From positions 124,001 to 188,000 of the forward strand of contig JANNWG010000035.1 of assembly GCA_031414695.1 (NCBI GenBank): DNA of 64,000 nucleotides, in the 5' to 3' direction. Shown here piece by piece: positions 7,081-14,758 of the stretch (within the stretch, counting starts at the first letter, position 1; the number at the start of each line of letters is the position of its first letter). The DNA comes from UKL13-2 sp031414695. GTDB lineage: Bacteria; Pseudomonadota; Gammaproteobacteria; Burkholderiales; Usitatibacteraceae. Position numbers and translations under genes: made by a program. A model generated the notes under the pieces. That model had not been told where the DNA came from. It saw only the letters and a program-made list of their open reading frames with translations, and ran no database searches.

Positions 7081-9824
7081 GCTCCAGTATTGCCGACACC
7101 ACCATCACCTACAACGTCCGTGGGCAAAAGCTATCCCTAACTGACCCCGATACTGGCACCACAACATACAGCTACAACAGTGCAGGTGAGCTACTGACAC
7201 AAACTGACGCAGCAGGGCGCATCACCAGCTCCACCTATGACAACCTAGGCCGCATCCTCACCCGCACACAGCCCAACACCACCTGGTTTTACGACAGCCT
7301 GGACGGCAGTGCCAATGGCGCGACATGTGGTGCTATCAGTCGCGGTAAGTTATGTCGAATCGAATCCAGCGAAGCCAACACCAGCTATGCCTATGATTCA
7401 CTAGGCCGCCCAACGACGACCAGCCAGCAAATTACCTTAACCGGTAAAAACTACCACCATAGTGTCAGTTACGACAACCAATCGCGCGTGAAGCGCATTG
7501 CCTACCCCATCACTGGGCTCACCCTGCAACACAATTACAATGCTGTTGGTTATCTAGAAAGCATCACCGAACCCGCCAACAACAACAAAGCCCACTGGCA
7601 AGCCCTGACACGGCACAACGACGGCCAGCTACACCAAATGCAATACGGCGGCGGCATCTTCACCAGCACCCGCACCTTTGATAACCAAGGCCGCATCGCT
7701 ACCATCTTCACAAACGGAACGGGCGGCACAGGCAATAGTGGCACCATCCAAAATGCCAGCTTTGGATTTGATGCCATAGGCAACCTCACCAGTCGAGCCG
7801 ACAGTGCAACTGGTACCAACTTAACTCAAGAGACTTTTACATATGATGGCTTGAACCGACTCATCGCACAAAATGGCGCGACCTCACGCGTATACAGCTA
7901 TGACAGTTTCGGTAACCTCAAAACGCGTACCGACACAGGCACACTCACCTACTATCCTAATACCCATCGACTACAAAGTGTCAGCGGCGCGACAACGGTA
8001 GGCTACAGCTACAACCTCGCAGGAGACGTGACCCAAATTACGGGGGGCACGGTTAATGGCGGACAGACACGCACTATTACCCCCAACGCCTTCAGCCTAC
8101 CTAGCCAAATCACCCAAGGCTCAACCACCATCCAATACGGCTACGACGGCAATCGCAGCCGCACTTGGGAGCGTCGTCCCAACGTCCCCGCAGGCAGCAG
8201 CAGTGCCAATCACATCAACCTCACCACCTACCTACTAGCGGGATCGTCAGCACTATTTGAAGAAGACCGACTCGGTGCTGGTACGGTTGCCGAGCCGTAT
8301 CGCTATCGCTATAAACATACGATTGTAAGTCCCGAAGGCGCAATAGGCCAGATCGTCATCGACGCCCCCGGCGGCGGCAACCCCAACCAAACCCGAAGTG
8401 ACAAATCGTTTCACCGCGACCACCTAGGCTCGACCGTAGCTGTGAGTGATGAGGCCGGTACAGAATACTTAGGCTACGACGCCTGGGGCAAACGTCGCAA
8501 CCCTAATGGCACAGATAACGCTGCTGCCAACAACAACCCCGGCAGCTTGAGCAGCAAGACCGATCGTGGCTACACCAACCACGAACATATAGACGACATC
8601 GGCTTGATCCACATGAATGGGCGGCTATATGATCCTTACACGGGTCGGATGCTCAGTGCCGACCCGTTTATCCAAGCGCCATACATGCTGCAGAACTACA
8701 ATCGGTACAGCTATGTGATGAATAATCCGTTGAGTCTGACCGACCCCAGTGGGCATTTCTGGCAGTATGTTGTCGCCGCCATGGTGGGTGCAGGTGTTGC
8801 CCGTGCCACAGGCGTCATCAGCCCCCAACAGTTTAGGCAAGTGATGGCCATTGGCGTGGGATTCTTACTTGGCCCGCTGGGACCACTAGGCGCGATAGGC
8901 GAACACGCCATTGTGCAAACCATGATAGCTGGCTTTGCTGCAGGTGGAATAGCCGGTGGTAACATCGAAAGTGCGGTGGCTGGTGCTGCATCGGCTGCGA
9001 TGTTCTACGGGGTAGGAGAGGTCTCGGGGATGCACACTGCGGGGGTTGATAAATCATTTGGGTCAAATGCACACATCATGCAAACGATCGGTCATGCCGC
9101 TGTTGGCTGTGCACAAAGTAGTGTGATGGGAGGAAGCTGCGGGAGCGGGGCAGCGGGGTCGGGTTTTGCGGCGGCAGCAGGGCCGCTATTACCGGGAGCT
9201 GATATATCGCCTGAACGCTTCTTTGCGAGAGTTATTGTTGGTGGAACAGCCTCTAAGTTGTCGGGTGGCAGCTTTAGTAATGGCGGGTTTACGGCGGCGT
9301 TTGCTTATTTGTTTAATGATGTATGGAACGCCACTAGACTCTCCATGCAAGCTGACCGCGTATGCAATGCAGGCCCAACAAATGCATGCTTAGCCGCGCA
9401 AGATTCTGCGAAAAAGGAATGGGCTGATGTGCCAAAGAGTCAGGCGTTGCAGCTTTCTACGCCTGAAATTGAAGTGGCTGGCGCAGTTGGTGCTGTAAAG
9501 TTACTAATTAGGTCTTTGGTAACCGGGCTAGGCGATCTGACTTTTTTGGAGGTTCGGCAAATACAATCGGTCGTTGACCAAGCTGGAAGGCCGTTGGAAG
9601 TAATTGGATCTGCAGCTCGAGGTGCGCGACGTCCGGGTAGTGATATTGACTATATTGTTTCCCCTTCGAGCCAATCAGCGTATTCAGGGCTAAGCTCACG
9701 ATTGCCAAGCCTTGACCCAAGTCACGGTTTACTTTCTGGCTTTGGAAATCCGTTTCAGGGATCTGTGATTCGATTTACGCCAGGAGCAAAACCAACACAC
9801 GTTTCAAAACCACCAGGAGGGTAA
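7077..9824 (+). CDS. Rhs-family polymorphic toxin, 5'-truncated, nucleotidyltransferase-like C-terminus
   Basis: The 915-residue frame begins inside YD repeats (TYSYNSAGELLTQTDAAGRI and similar units, about residues 1-430). It continues through the Rhs core (DHLGSTVAVSDEAG near 447 to NPLSLTDPSGHF near 555), a hydrophobic Ala/Gly pre-toxin region (GGTASKLSGGSFSNGGFTAA), and a variable C-terminus. That tip holds VIGSAARGARRPGSDIDYIV near residues 841-860, the GS...DxD signature of the nucleotidyltransferase fold. Rhs proteins deliver such C-terminal toxins into competitors. There is no N-terminal region, no signal and no good start codon: the only candidate is a TTG within an inverted repeat, with an in-frame stop at 7035. 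The gene is therefore probably a displaced 3' fragment, although the toxin half is intact. Confidence 0.85.
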   Translation: MRSSIADTTITYNVRGQKLSLTDPDTGTTTYSYNSAGELLTQTDAAGRITSSTYDNLGRILTRTQPNTTWFYDSLDGSANGATCGAISRGKLCRIESSEANTSYAYDSLGRPTTTSQQITLTGKNYHHSVSYDNQSRVKRIAYPITGLTLQHNYNAVGYLESITEPANNNKAHWQALTRHNDGQLHQMQYGGGIFTSTRTFDNQGRIATIFTNGTGGTGNSGTIQNASFGFDAIGNLTSRADSATGTNLTQETFTYDGLNRLIAQNGATSRVYSYDSFGNLKTRTDTGTLTYYPNTHRLQSVSGATTVGYSYNLAGDVTQITGGTVNGGQTRTITPNAFSLPSQITQGSTTIQYGYDGNRSRTWERRPNVPAGSSSANHINLTTYLLAGSSALFEEDRLGAGTVAEPYRYRYKHTIVSPEGAIGQIVIDAPGGGNPNQTRSDKSFHRDHLGSTVAVSDEAGTEYLGYDAWGKRRNPNGTDNAAANNNPGSLSSKTDRGYTNHEHIDDIGLIHMNGRLYDPYTGRMLSADPFIQAPYMLQNYNRYSYVMNNPLSLTDPSGHFWQYVVAAMVGAGVARATGVISPQQFRQVMAIGVGFLLGPLGPLGAIGEHAIVQTMIAGFAAGGIAGGNIESAVAGAASAAMFYGVGEVSGMHTAGVDKSFGSNAHIMQTIGHAAVGCAQSSVMGGSCGSGAAGSGFAAAAGPLLPGADISPERFFARVIVGGTASKLSGGSFSNGGFTAAFAYLFNDVWNATRLSMQADRVCNAGPTNACLAAQDSAKKEWADVPKSQALQLSTPEIEVAGAVGAVKLLIRSLVTGLGDLTFLEVRQIQSVVDQAGRPLEVIGSAARGARRPGSDIDYIVSPSSQSAYSGLSSRLPSLDPSHGLLSGFGNPFQGSVIRFTPGAKPTHVSKPPGG

Positions 9825-9829
9825 CTTTA

Positions 9830-10108
9830 ATGAAGTTAACTACATATTGGATCGAATTTGATCCTGATTTTCCTGCTGATAAACTGCCAGCTGGAACAAA
9901 AATTGGTTGTGGGGTGAGTGCTCTAGATCAGAGTGACGCTATCAATTTAGTCTGTAAATACGTTTTTTCAAACACAAACCATAAGCCAAAAATAAATCGC
10001 ATCATCACTCCCGTTGACATTACTGCAATCGATAAGAAGCACGTGTTACCGAATATGGGAAATTTGCTTGTGCGAGGAATTTGGTATCCATTGGGTTATG
10101 CGGAATGA
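9830..10108 (+). CDS. Probable immunity protein to the Rhs toxin
   Basis: This 92-residue protein starts five bases after the Rhs stop, with an AGGAGGG ribosome-binding site that overlaps the end of the toxin gene. Position, size and tight coupling are those of an Rhs immunity gene. The sequence (MKLTTYWIEFDPDF..., GCGVSALDQSDAINL, NMGNLLVRGIWYPLGY) resembles a family of small uncharacterised proteins I recall, but I cannot name a function. It has no signal peptide or membrane segment, fitting a cytoplasmic neutraliser of a nucleotidyltransferase-type toxin. The immunity role is inferred from context. Confidence 0.7.
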   Translation: MKLTTYWIEFDPDFPADKLPAGTKIGCGVSALDQSDAINLVCKYVFSNTNHKPKINRIITPVDITAIDKKHVLPNMGNLLVRGIWYPLGYAE

Positions 10109-10168
10109 AAAACGAAGACGTATTAACTTAACCCCACCCCCCAAGCCCCACTTGAGCCATTCCTGCCC

Positions 10169-10195
10169 CAAACTGCCCACCAATCGGCGACTTTG
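10169..10195 (+). repeat. Palindromic repeat copy b
   Basis: The sequence caaactgcccaccaatcggc followed by gactttg matches the core of the repeat inside the amidase at 22 of 27 positions or better. It lies between the immunity gene and the transposase debris. Confidence 0.65.
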
Positions 10196-10217
10196 TGTCT
10201 CCAGCATCACCCAATCT

Positions 10218-10237
10218 AAGGGGTCAGCGTCGATTAT
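10218..10237 (+). repeat. RAYT-associated end sequence, right copy
   Basis: The sequence aggggtcagcgtcgattatt is the counterpart of 7014-7034 in opposite orientation and precedes a truncated transposase start at 10257. I infer it is the native leader of that lost transposase. Confidence 0.5.
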
Positions 10238-10256
10238 TCTGTGATAGCATCTTTAA

Positions 10257-10298
10257 ATGCCCCGCCGCCCACGCATCCAAATTGATAACGTACCCCTA
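10257..10298 (+). pseudogene. 5' remnant of a second REP-associated transposase
   Basis: Fourteen codons from ATG at 10257 read MPRRPRIQIDNVPL. As I recall it, this is the characteristic amino-terminal stretch of another IS200-like/RAYT transposase family. The frame then runs into a 14-bp tandem duplication and the inverted repeat, so the rest of the gene is gone. The match is short and rests on recalled family sequence. Confidence 0.5.
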
Positions 10299-10325
10299 AA
10301 AGCAAAGGGTCAAAAGCAAAGGGTC
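10298..10325 (+). repeat. 14-bp perfect tandem duplication
   Basis: The unit aaaagcaaagggtc occurs twice back to back (10298-10311 and 10312-10325). It sits at the boundary between the transposase remnant and the 36-bp inverted repeat, suggesting a joining scar or slippage at a mobile-element end. Confidence 0.85.
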
Positions 10326-10351
10326 AGGCCTTGACTCTTGCCTATTTCTAG
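10316..10351 (-). repeat. 36-bp inverted repeat, right arm
   Basis: This arm is identical to the reverse complement of 7045-7080. It ends 21 bp before the ATG of the transposase gene, so it is part of that gene's leader. The two arms enclose the Rhs fragment, the immunity gene and the second transposase remnant (about 3.3 kb). Confidence 0.9.
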
Positions 10352-10372
10352 CGCGTATGTCAACATTCACAA

Positions 10373-10891
10373 ATGGCCAGACCACTCAGAATAGAATTCC
10401 CCGGTGCGATTTATCACGTGACCTCACGAGGTGATCGTCGCGAAGCCATTTTTGAGGATGATGTTGATCGTCATTTATTTCTAACCGCACTTGGTCAAGC
10501 GCTCACACGGTTTGATGCAGCGGCACTTGCCTACTGCTTGATGGATAACCATTACCACCTTGTCATCCACACGCGACTCGCTAACTTATCGAAGCTCATG
10601 CAGCACATCAATGGCGTCTATACCCAAGCCTACAATCGGCGGCACATGAAAGTCGGGCATTTATTTCAAGGCAGATTCAAAGGCATCTTGGTTGATGAGC
10701 ATGCCTATCTGCTGGAAGTGTGCCGTTACGTCGACCTTAATCCCGTGCGCGCTCGCATGGTGCGCGACCCAGGCAAATGGCCTTGGAGCAGCTATCGCGC
10801 ACATACAGGTTTAGCCATGTCGCCGCTGTGGCTCGACACAATGGCCGTACACGGCTATTTGCTTGGGCGAGGATCAAATGGGTCGGCGTAG
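10373..10891 (+). CDS. REP-associated tyrosine transposase (RAYT, Y1 family)
   Basis: This is a single-strand HUH-type transposase. MARPLRIEFPGAIYHVTSRG is the family opening, the metal-binding HxH motif is in MDNHYHLVI, and the probable catalytic Tyr is in VCRYVDLNPVRA. At 172 residues it is shorter than relatives I recall with this amino terminus. Its tail (GRGSNGSA) is encoded by sequence resembling the mobile-element end at 10218, so the C-terminus may be clipped. RAYTs act on palindromic REP sequences, and this one sits among inverted repeats and palindromes. Whether it is still active cannot be told from the sequence. Confidence 0.88.
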   Translation: MARPLRIEFPGAIYHVTSRGDRREAIFEDDVDRHLFLTALGQALTRFDAAALAYCLMDNHYHLVIHTRLANLSKLMQHINGVYTQAYNRRHMKVGHLFQGRFKGILVDEHAYLLEVCRYVDLNPVRARMVRDPGKWPWSSYRAHTGLAMSPLWLDTMAVHGYLLGRGSNGSA

Positions 10892-10939
10892 AATTGAATA
10901 AACTCCTTTATCCACGGACATTGCTAGCCATTTTTTCTT

Positions 10940-10967
10940 CAAAACGTCCACCAATAGGCGAGTTTGC
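10940..10967 (+). repeat. Palindromic repeat copy c
   Basis: The sequence caaaacgtccaccaatag followed by gcgagtttgc matches the 27-bp core. It lies just downstream of the broken yafQ-like toxin and after the transposase gene. Confidence 0.65.
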
Positions 10968-10974
10968 TTTTCGC

Positions 10975-11255
10975 TCACAATCCAAGTTCGCTGTGCGAGC
11001 CTAGCCGCACTAGCCTCAGTGTTTCAGTGTCTGGCTTTTGGTAAATAAGCACAAGATCTGGCCTGATATGGCAATCTCGGTAGTCACTCCACTCGCCCGT
11101 AAGCGCATGATCACAATATCGCACTTCAAGCGGATGATCATCAGCGAGGTTTTGTAAACAGGCTTTAAAACTGCATCTAGTGCAGCGCGGTGCTGCCCTT
11201 TTGCCTCCCGCTTGTAGTCGCGCTTAAATTGCCCCGTAAGCTCAATCTTTCTTAT
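10975..11255 (-). pseudogene. YafQ-like toxin, frameshifted
   Basis: Read on the minus strand, one frame gives KIELTGQFKRDYKREAKGQH and ends near ALDAVLK. A second frame, shifted by one base, then gives LADDHPLEVRYCDHALTGEW through RPDLVLIYQKPD and LRLVRLGSHSEL. Together they form a complete YafQ/RelE-fold ribosome-dependent mRNA interferase of about 93 residues. The break lies near 11164-11170 in a run of A residues and is consistent with one lost base. The codon where ATG would be expected (11253-11255) reads ATA. The gene overlaps the antitoxin end by 14 bases, the usual arrangement. The toxin is therefore probably dead. Confidence 0.8.
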
Positions 11256-11505
11256 GCAAATTTGACATTAGCGCGTCCACGCTATCAAAGCGCTTAAGCC
11301 CGCCTGCACGCGCTTCACGCATGGCGGCGATAGTCGTGTCGTTGGGAATCAGCGGGTCAAATGGTAATGCACGCTCATGTGCAACCTTGGTCAACATCAG
11401 CCGCACGGCGTCGGACACAGTAAGCCCCATGGCGGCCAATACTGCTGCCGCTTCATCTTTGATTGCGCCGTCAATGCGCGCCTGTACAAGCTGATTTGCC
11501 GCCAT
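11242..11505 (-). CDS. RelB/DinJ-family antitoxin
   Basis: This 87-residue antitoxin begins MAANQLVQARIDGAIKDEAA and contains LGLTVSDAVR-like helix (MGLTVSDAVRLMLTKVAHER), the ribbon-helix-helix signature of RelB/DinJ. The C-terminal part (PNDTTIAAMREARAGG) would wrap the toxin. The start at 11505 is chosen over an upstream TTG-type extension because homologues begin this way. Its partner toxin downstream is broken by a frameshift, leaving this as an orphan antitoxin that may still repress its promoter. Confidence 0.88.
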   Translation of the reverse strand: MAANQLVQARIDGAIKDEAAAVLAAMGLTVSDAVRLMLTKVAHERALPFDPLIPNDTTIAAMREARAGGLKRFDSVDALMSNLHKKD

Positions 11506-11702
11506 ATTTGCTATTCCTAACATTTATCGTATTACATTGTAATGCAAAAAGATGTTTGGTATGCTGTCTTTGACGCTTGCTAAAGTAGGCAATGAGGGAA
11601 TTGATAGTGAAGGTTAGTAGTCTTTACCAGCCAAGCCGACTAAAGCGCGAAATGTAGTCTGTACAAAGAGCATTGTGCTAAGCCCGTGTAGGCCGATTCA
11701 AC

Positions 11703-12584
11703 CTACACCACCTGCACCGCAAAAGTATCGCAAGCCTTCATGCTGCCCGTCTCAAAACCTGCCTTAAACCAACGCACGCGCTGCACTGATGTACCGTGGG
11801 TGAATGAATCTGGCACGACTGCACCACGTGCGGCGCGTTGTAGTGCATCGTCGCCGATGGCGCTGGCGGCGGTTAAAGCTTCTTCAACATCGCCAGCCTC
11901 AATGAATGGTTTTTTACGATTGGCGTGATGCGCCCACACGCCTGCAAAACAATCCGCTTGCAACTCTACGCGCACAGAAACTTTGTTGTAATCCTTTTCG
12001 CTCATTTTGCCGCGCATGGCGTCTGTTTTCTGGGTGACGCCGATTAAGTGTTGCACATGGTGACCGATCTCGTGGGCGATCACATACGCGCGCGCAAAGT
12101 CGCCGCCTGCCTTGAAGCGGCGTGACATATCTTCAAAAAACTGTAAATCTAAATACACCTTCTGATCGCCAGGACAATAAAACGGCCCCATCGCGGATTG
12201 TCCCGTGCCGCACGCGGTCGCGGTTTGGCCGCGAAATAAGACGAGCTTGGGTGATTGGTATTGGCCGCTTTTGTCACCACCGCCAGCAAAAAGCGCGCTC
12301 CATGTATCTTCGGTCTTGGCGAGGATTTTCTTCATTTCACTCACCATCGCGCGCTCTGAGTCGTTCGCGGGGTCAACGGGTCTTGCTTGCTGCTGCGTTT
12401 GACTTTGTCCGCTACCTTGCACCGTCTCTGCCACGCCTAATAGTGTGCGCGGATCAATGCCTAAAAAGTAGCTCGCAATCAGCGCGATGATGATGGTGCC
12501 GATACCTAATCCAGCTTTGCCACCGCCACCGCCACCACGCCTGTCTTCAACATTGCTGCTTTCACGTTCATCATCAAGCTTCAT
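11703..12584 (-). CDS. ypfJ: YpfJ-type neutral zinc metallopeptidase
   Basis: This 293-residue protein belongs to the putative neutral zinc metallopeptidase family (PF04228). An Arg/Gly-rich cytoplasmic amino terminus (DRRGGGGGGKAGLG) is followed by one membrane segment (IGTIIIALIASYFLGI). The zincin motif HEIGHH lies in YVIAHEIGHHVQHLIGV, and the downstream acidic ELQADCFAG supplies a likely third zinc ligand. The function in vivo is not established. It is followed 22 bp upstream (on this strand) by the AEC transporter gene, so the two may be cotranscribed. Confidence 0.92.
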   Translation of the reverse strand: MKLDDERESSNVEDRRGGGGGGKAGLGIGTIIIALIASYFLGIDPRTLLGVAETVQGSGQSQTQQQARPVDPANDSERAMVSEMKKILAKTEDTWSALFAGGGDKSGQYQSPKLVLFRGQTATACGTGQSAMGPFYCPGDQKVYLDLQFFEDMSRRFKAGGDFARAYVIAHEIGHHVQHLIGVTQKTDAMRGKMSEKDYNKVSVRVELQADCFAGVWAHHANRKKPFIEAGDVEEALTAASAIGDDALQRAARGAVVPDSFTHGTSVQRVRWFKAGFETGSMKACDTFAVQVV

Positions 12585-12606
12585 TATTTTCCCCTTAAGT
12601 CGTTTG

Positions 12607-13515
12607 CTAAATCATGTGTGCCACCGTGAGCCAAAGTGGTATTGAAAGCATTCCCAGTAATGTACTCACAGTGATTGATTGTGCGACGATAACACCATTG
12701 CCACCCATACGTACTGCGAGTATGTAAGCGGAAGCCGCGGTTGGTAACGCGCTAAATAAAATCACGATGTCGTAGAAGACGCGCGACTCGATATGGAGCG
12801 AAAAATATCGCGCAAGCGCTATCGCTGTCATTGGCATGATGAGTAATTTAACGGCGGTGTTGTAGCCAATAAGTGGCGCATTCACAACGGCATTATTAAA
12901 TGTTAATGCGGCGCCAACTGATAATAGGCCGCAGGCCAACGCCGCCGCACCCATACGCGAAATAAGCATTTGCACGACTTCTGGTATTGGCAAACCAGAT
13001 AGCGAGTAGGCAACGCCGCTGACAGTGCCAAGGATCAACGGATTCTTTACTAACTCGTTAGCGATATTGAGTTTGGTGTCGCGCGCGAGCATCCATACGG
13101 CAGCCAAATTGCAAAGTGGCACCGCCACACCGATCATAATGCCCATCGCAGCTATGCCAGCTTCGCCATGCAGTCTTCCCGCAATCGCGAGCCCTATATA
13201 GGCATTAAACCGAAACGCGATCTGAAAAGTGGAGGCGTATGTTTTGGTGTCAGCCTTAATCAACCATTTCGCAGCGAAGGCCACCAACATGCCAACCGCA
13301 ATGGTGATGAGGGCTGTTTTCACGGCGGGAGCAGCCGCGAAAAAATCAAATTTCTGACTCGCGATGGAATTAAAAAGTAGTGCCGGAAACAGTACGTAAT
13401 AAATCAGCTTTTCTAAGCCCGACCAAAAATCGCGCCCCCAATTGGTGATGCGATTAAGCAAAAAGCCGAACAATATTAATAAAAAATCTGGGATGAGGAG
13501 TAGGGCAATAGTCAT
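12607..13515 (-). CDS. AEC-family transporter
   Basis: This 302-residue protein is almost entirely hydrophobic, with about ten predicted membrane helices in two five-helix halves, as in auxin efflux carrier (AEC) family permeases. Typical features are MTIALLLIPDFLLILFGFLL at the start and the conserved Asn/Pro-containing stretch KNPLILGTVSGVAYSLSGLP in the middle. Bacterial AEC proteins often carry malonate, malate or other organic acids, but the substrate here is unknown. It lies directly upstream of ypfJ on the same strand. Confidence 0.88.
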   Translation of the reverse strand: MTIALLLIPDFLLILFGFLLNRITNWGRDFWSGLEKLIYYVLFPALLFNSIASQKFDFFAAAPAVKTALITIAVGMLVAFAAKWLIKADTKTYASTFQIAFRFNAYIGLAIAGRLHGEAGIAAMGIMIGVAVPLCNLAAVWMLARDTKLNIANELVKNPLILGTVSGVAYSLSGLPIPEVVQMLISRMGAAALACGLLSVGAALTFNNAVVNAPLIGYNTAVKLLIMPMTAIALARYFSLHIESRVFYDIVILFSALPTAASAYILAVRMGGNGVIVAQSITVSTLLGMLSIPLWLTVAHMI

Positions 13516-13620
13516 AAAATATTATAGGTGCGTATGTACGAATGTCTTCACAACAAATCCGCGATAATGTGATTTCTGATTATGAAATGTTATCTTCCAC
13601 AATTATCCTTAATGAATATA

Positions 13621-13700
13621 AACGTTAAAACACTAGCAATGGCGGCTATTTTCAAGCATATATGTCTGAAGATTGCCGCCATTGCTAGTGTTTTAATGTT
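13621..13700. repeat. Long hairpin (26-bp arms) upstream of yeiH
   Basis: The arm 13621-13646 (aacgttaaaacactagcaat then ggcggc) pairs with 13675-13700 with one mismatch around a 28-base loop. It lies between the divergently transcribed AEC carrier and yeiH. It has no T-tract, so a terminator is unlikely. A small palindromic element or a regulatory cruciform are both possible. Confidence 0.75.
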
Positions 13701-13753
13701 GGCGCCGTGCGCCGCTTGGGCAAGCTCGTGCGTATGAAAAAAATCAAATCAGC

Positions 13754-14758
13754 ATGACATACGCTTCAATTCAACGTATTTGGCCGGGGCTGATTGCCGC
13801 CGTTATCATCGCCATTGCCGCTTTATTTTTAGCCGAACACTATCGCGCTTCCGCTATGTTATTTGCGCTCTTGCTCGGCATGGCGCTTAATTTTCTTGGT
13901 CAAGAAGGCCGCACGGTTGAAGGTGTGAAGTGGACATCCTCAACGTTGTTGCGCATTGGTGTGGCGCTATTGGGTTTACGTATAACGTTTAGTGAAATCG
14001 CGGGTCTTGGTGTGAACGTGACGCTGTTAGTTGTATGCGCGGTCATCGCCACCATTGCCTTTGGCGTCTTATTGAGCCGTTTTATTTACGTTACGCCACA
14101 AGAGCGGCAATTAGGTTTTTTGAGCGGTGGATCGGTGGCAATTTGTGGCGCCTCTGCCGCACTCGCCGTCGCCGCCATTTTGCCTAAGCACCCCATGAGT
14201 GATCGCGACACCACCTTTACGGTCATTGGCGTCACCGCGTTATCCACCGTTGCGATGGTTATTTATCCGCTGATTTCACATGCGCTAGGCTTTACGGATC
14301 GCGAAGCGGGAATTTTTTTAGGCGCGACAATTCATGATGTGGCGCAGGTCATTGGTGCGGGTTATTCGGTATCCAATGAGGCAGGCGACACGGCAACGAT
14401 TGTCAAACTACTCAGGGTAGCGATGCTTCTGCCTGTGATCTTAGTGCTGTCGATACTATTTCGTCGTCAACATCAAACGCAATCAGGTGGCGGTGCTAAA
14501 CCGCCGCTGTTACCGTGGTTTGCGGTGGCATTTGGTATTTTTGTGGTGCTCAATAGTTTGGTTGCGCTACCGAAGGAACTGCTAACAATAGTCAATGATG
14601 CGTCGCGCTTTTTTCTTGTTATCGCCATTGCAGCGATTGGCATGAAAACACAATTAAAAGAATTAGTCGTACTCGGCTGGCGACCCGTAGTGTTGATCGT
14701 AGCGGAGACGTTATTTTTAGCGGCCTTAGTCATTACGGCGATGAAATTTATTTTATGA
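13754..14758 (+). CDS. YeiH family putative sulfate exporter
   Basis: This 334-residue multi-pass membrane protein belongs to the YeiH/UPF0324 family (putative sulfate exporters). Family landmarks are MLFALLLGMALNFL, TLLRIGVALLGLRITFSEI, the Gly/Ser loop FLSGGSVAICGASAALA and FLGATIHDVAQVIGAGY. Its physiological substrate is not firmly established. The stop codon overlaps the ATG of ogt (ATGA), so the two are coupled. Confidence 0.93.
   Translation: MTYASIQRIWPGLIAAVIIAIAALFLAEHYRASAMLFALLLGMALNFLGQEGRTVEGVKWTSSTLLRIGVALLGLRITFSEIAGLGVNVTLLVVCAVIATIAFGVLLSRFIYVTPQERQLGFLSGGSVAICGASAALAVAAILPKHPMSDRDTTFTVIGVTALSTVAMVIYPLISHALGFTDREAGIFLGATIHDVAQVIGAGYSVSNEAGDTATIVKLLRVAMLLPVILVLSILFRRQHQTQSGGGAKPPLLPWFAVAFGIFVVLNSLVALPKELLTIVNDASRFFLVIAIAAIGMKTQLKELVVLGWRPVVLIVAETLFLAALVITAMKFIL

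Noticed and set aside
7077..9824. Complete, normal Rhs gene
   Set aside because: No amino-terminal Rhs region, no usable start apart from a TTG in the inverted repeat, and an in-frame stop just upstream.
10975..11255. Programmed frameshift to make a full YafQ toxin
   Set aside because: There is no slippery heptamer with a downstream stem, and the start codon is also missing; decay or a sequencing error is simpler.
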